From Gammaproteobacteria bacterium (GTDB taxonomy: Bacteria > Pseudomonadota > Gammaproteobacteria > Pseudomonadales > Halieaceae), in contig JAAEZV010000070.1 of NCBI GenBank assembly GCA_018222695.1, positions 1 to 7,905 on the forward strand: 7,905 nucleotides of DNA, given 5' to 3'. This document shows, in pieces, positions 7,059-7,905 of the stretch. The position numbers were made by a program, and so were the translations under genes. Below the pieces are notes generated by a model that saw only the letters and a list, made by a program, of their open reading frames with translations, was not told the origin of the DNA and did not search any database. Position 1 is the first letter of the stretch; each line of letters opens with the position of its first letter.

Positions 7059-7075
7059 GGCGCTATCCGCGCCCT
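7057..7075. terminator. Candidate bidirectional terminator hairpin between convergent genes
   Basis: AGGGCGC (7057-7063) pairs perfectly with GCGCCCT (7069-7075) around the loop TATCC, giving a 7-base, very GC-rich stem. It begins within the TAG stop of the protease gene and ends four bases before the stop of the convergent transporter gene, where a shared terminator would be expected. Neither strand shows a clear T-run after the stem, so intrinsic termination would be weak. The call rests on stem quality and position. Confidence 0.5.
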
Positions 7076-7078
7076 GAG

Positions 7079-7905
7079 CTATTCTCTGACGGTGTGCAGG
7101 AAGTGCAGGTGGTCCTCATATTGGTTGAGGATATCAACAATGATCTGCTCCTGAGACCAGCCCATCACGTCGTAGTCCTGGCCGCCCTCCGCCAAGTGCA
7201 CCTCGGCGCGGAAGAAGCCTCCAGCCTCAGCGCTACCATCAGCGACGCCAATCGAAGCATCGGGTAGCGGGTGATGACTTGCCCGCACCTCATAGGTGAA
7301 GTCGACCTCGTCGCCGTGGGAGACCTCTAACCGGACAGAGAGCGCGTCGTCTTCCGCCACGACCCGGGCTTCCACGCCGCGCTCTGCCAATTCACCGGCA
7401 AACGACTGCATGGCGGTGTGCACGGTGTTGCGCTGAAAAGTTTGCACCGTCCGGTCATCGGGGTAGTCTAGGAGTAACCGCAGACGATCACGCCAGCCCT
7501 CCGCCGCCATCACGGGTGGTGCATGGATCGAGTGCGCTTGACGTTTGGCACCGTCAGCCACGATGGCTTTACCAAAACCCCAGAACGCACCGAGCATCGC
7601 AATCGCAAAGGGCAGTGCGCTGGCAATCGTGGCGGTCTGCAGGGCCTGCAACCCGCCGCCAAGTAGTAGCAGTGACGCCGCCAACGCAATCACCAGGGTC
7701 CAGAGCGTGCGCTGCAGGGCGGGGGTGTTATCCACCCCTTTGGCGCTCAGCATGTTGAGCACCATGGCGCCGCTATCGGCTGAGGTCACAAAGAAGATCA
7801 CGATCATCAGCAGGGAGATGACGCTCAATACCTCGGTCGCCGGCAGGTATTCGAGAAAGCGGAACAGCCCCACCGCCGGATTCTCCTGCACCCCGATGCC
7901 CAACT
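7079..7905 (-). CDS. betT: BCCT-family transporter, high-affinity choline BetT type (C-terminal part, cut by window edge)
   Basis: This is the C-terminal part of an inner-membrane betaine/choline/carnitine transporter; BetT members import choline for glycine betaine synthesis during osmotic stress. The frame is open through the right edge, so the N-terminal half is missing; full BetT proteins have roughly 650-700 residues. Counting from the first complete codon at 7903, helices lie near 25-41, 66-84 and 94-113, probably the last three of the usual twelve. The first contains FFVTSADSGA (37-46), a strongly conserved BCCT block, and LQALQTATIASALPFA (85-100) is also typical. A cytoplasmic tail of about 160 residues follows, with HGDEVDFTYEV, FRAEVHL and YDVMGWSQEQ and ending in HLHFLHTVRE. 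This long tail marks the BetT type rather than shorter BetP/OpuD-like members, and in BetT it is linked to osmotic control. Choline specificity is inferred from the tail. Confidence 0.92.
   Translation of the reverse strand, partial: LGIGVQENPAVGLFRFLEYLPATEVLSVISLLMIVIFFVTSADSGAMVLNMLSAKGVDNTPALQRTLWTLVIALAASLLLLGGGLQALQTATIASALPFAIAMLGAFWGFGKAIVADGAKRQAHSIHAPPVMAAEGWRDRLRLLLDYPDDRTVQTFQRNTVHTAMQSFAGELAERGVEARVVAEDDALSVRLEVSHGDEVDFTYEVRASHHPLPDASIGVADGSAEAGGFFRAEVHLAEGGQDYDVMGWSQEQIIVDILNQYEDHLHFLHTVRE

Overview
The sequence looks like chromosomal DNA of a GC-rich, probably marine, gammaproteobacterium. That placement is inference from protein character and gene content: NhaC-type and BetT-type transporters, a HAD-PlsC/PlsB pair, and an LoiP-like lipoprotein protease. 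The Halieaceae/OM60-NOR5 type of organism fits, but no marker gene fixes the taxon. There are six protein genes, two of them cut by the window edges. I see no RNA gene, mobile element or CRISPR array.

Layout: (1) Positions 1-837, minus strand, hold the N-terminal 279 residues of an NhaC-family Na+/H+ antiporter. (2) Positions 838-1094 are a divergent intergenic region with an inverted repeat and a repeated heptamer. (3) Positions 1095-6099, plus strand, form a compact three-gene glycerolipid operon. It encodes a HAD phosphatase-PlsC acyltransferase fusion, a PlsB-type glycerol-3-phosphate acyltransferase, and the glycerol-3-phosphate dehydrogenase GpsA. The plsC stop directly abuts the plsB GTG start, and gpsA begins inside the end of plsB. 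(4) After a gap of about 120 bases, 6222-7058 encodes an M48-family lipoprotein metalloprotease resembling LoiP/YggG. (5) A GC-rich hairpin lies in the 20-base gap to a convergent gene. (6) Positions 7079-7905, minus strand, hold the C-terminal part of a BCCT transporter of the choline BetT type, with its long cytoplasmic tail.

Functionally, the central operon groups the entry steps of phospholipid synthesis. GpsA reduces dihydroxyacetone phosphate to sn-glycerol-3-phosphate, PlsB acylates the first position, and the PlsC domain acylates the second to give phosphatidic acid. The HAD domain fused to PlsC raises the possibility of a linked dephosphorylation step on a lipid intermediate. The HAD-PlsC plus PlsB pairing recalls the mycobacterial plsC/plsB2 arrangement rather than the scattered E. 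coli genes. The flanking transporters handle sodium/proton exchange and compatible-solute precursor uptake, which suits a saline habitat. The most noteworthy feature is this lipid operon; I did not find a defence system or other clearly new machinery.
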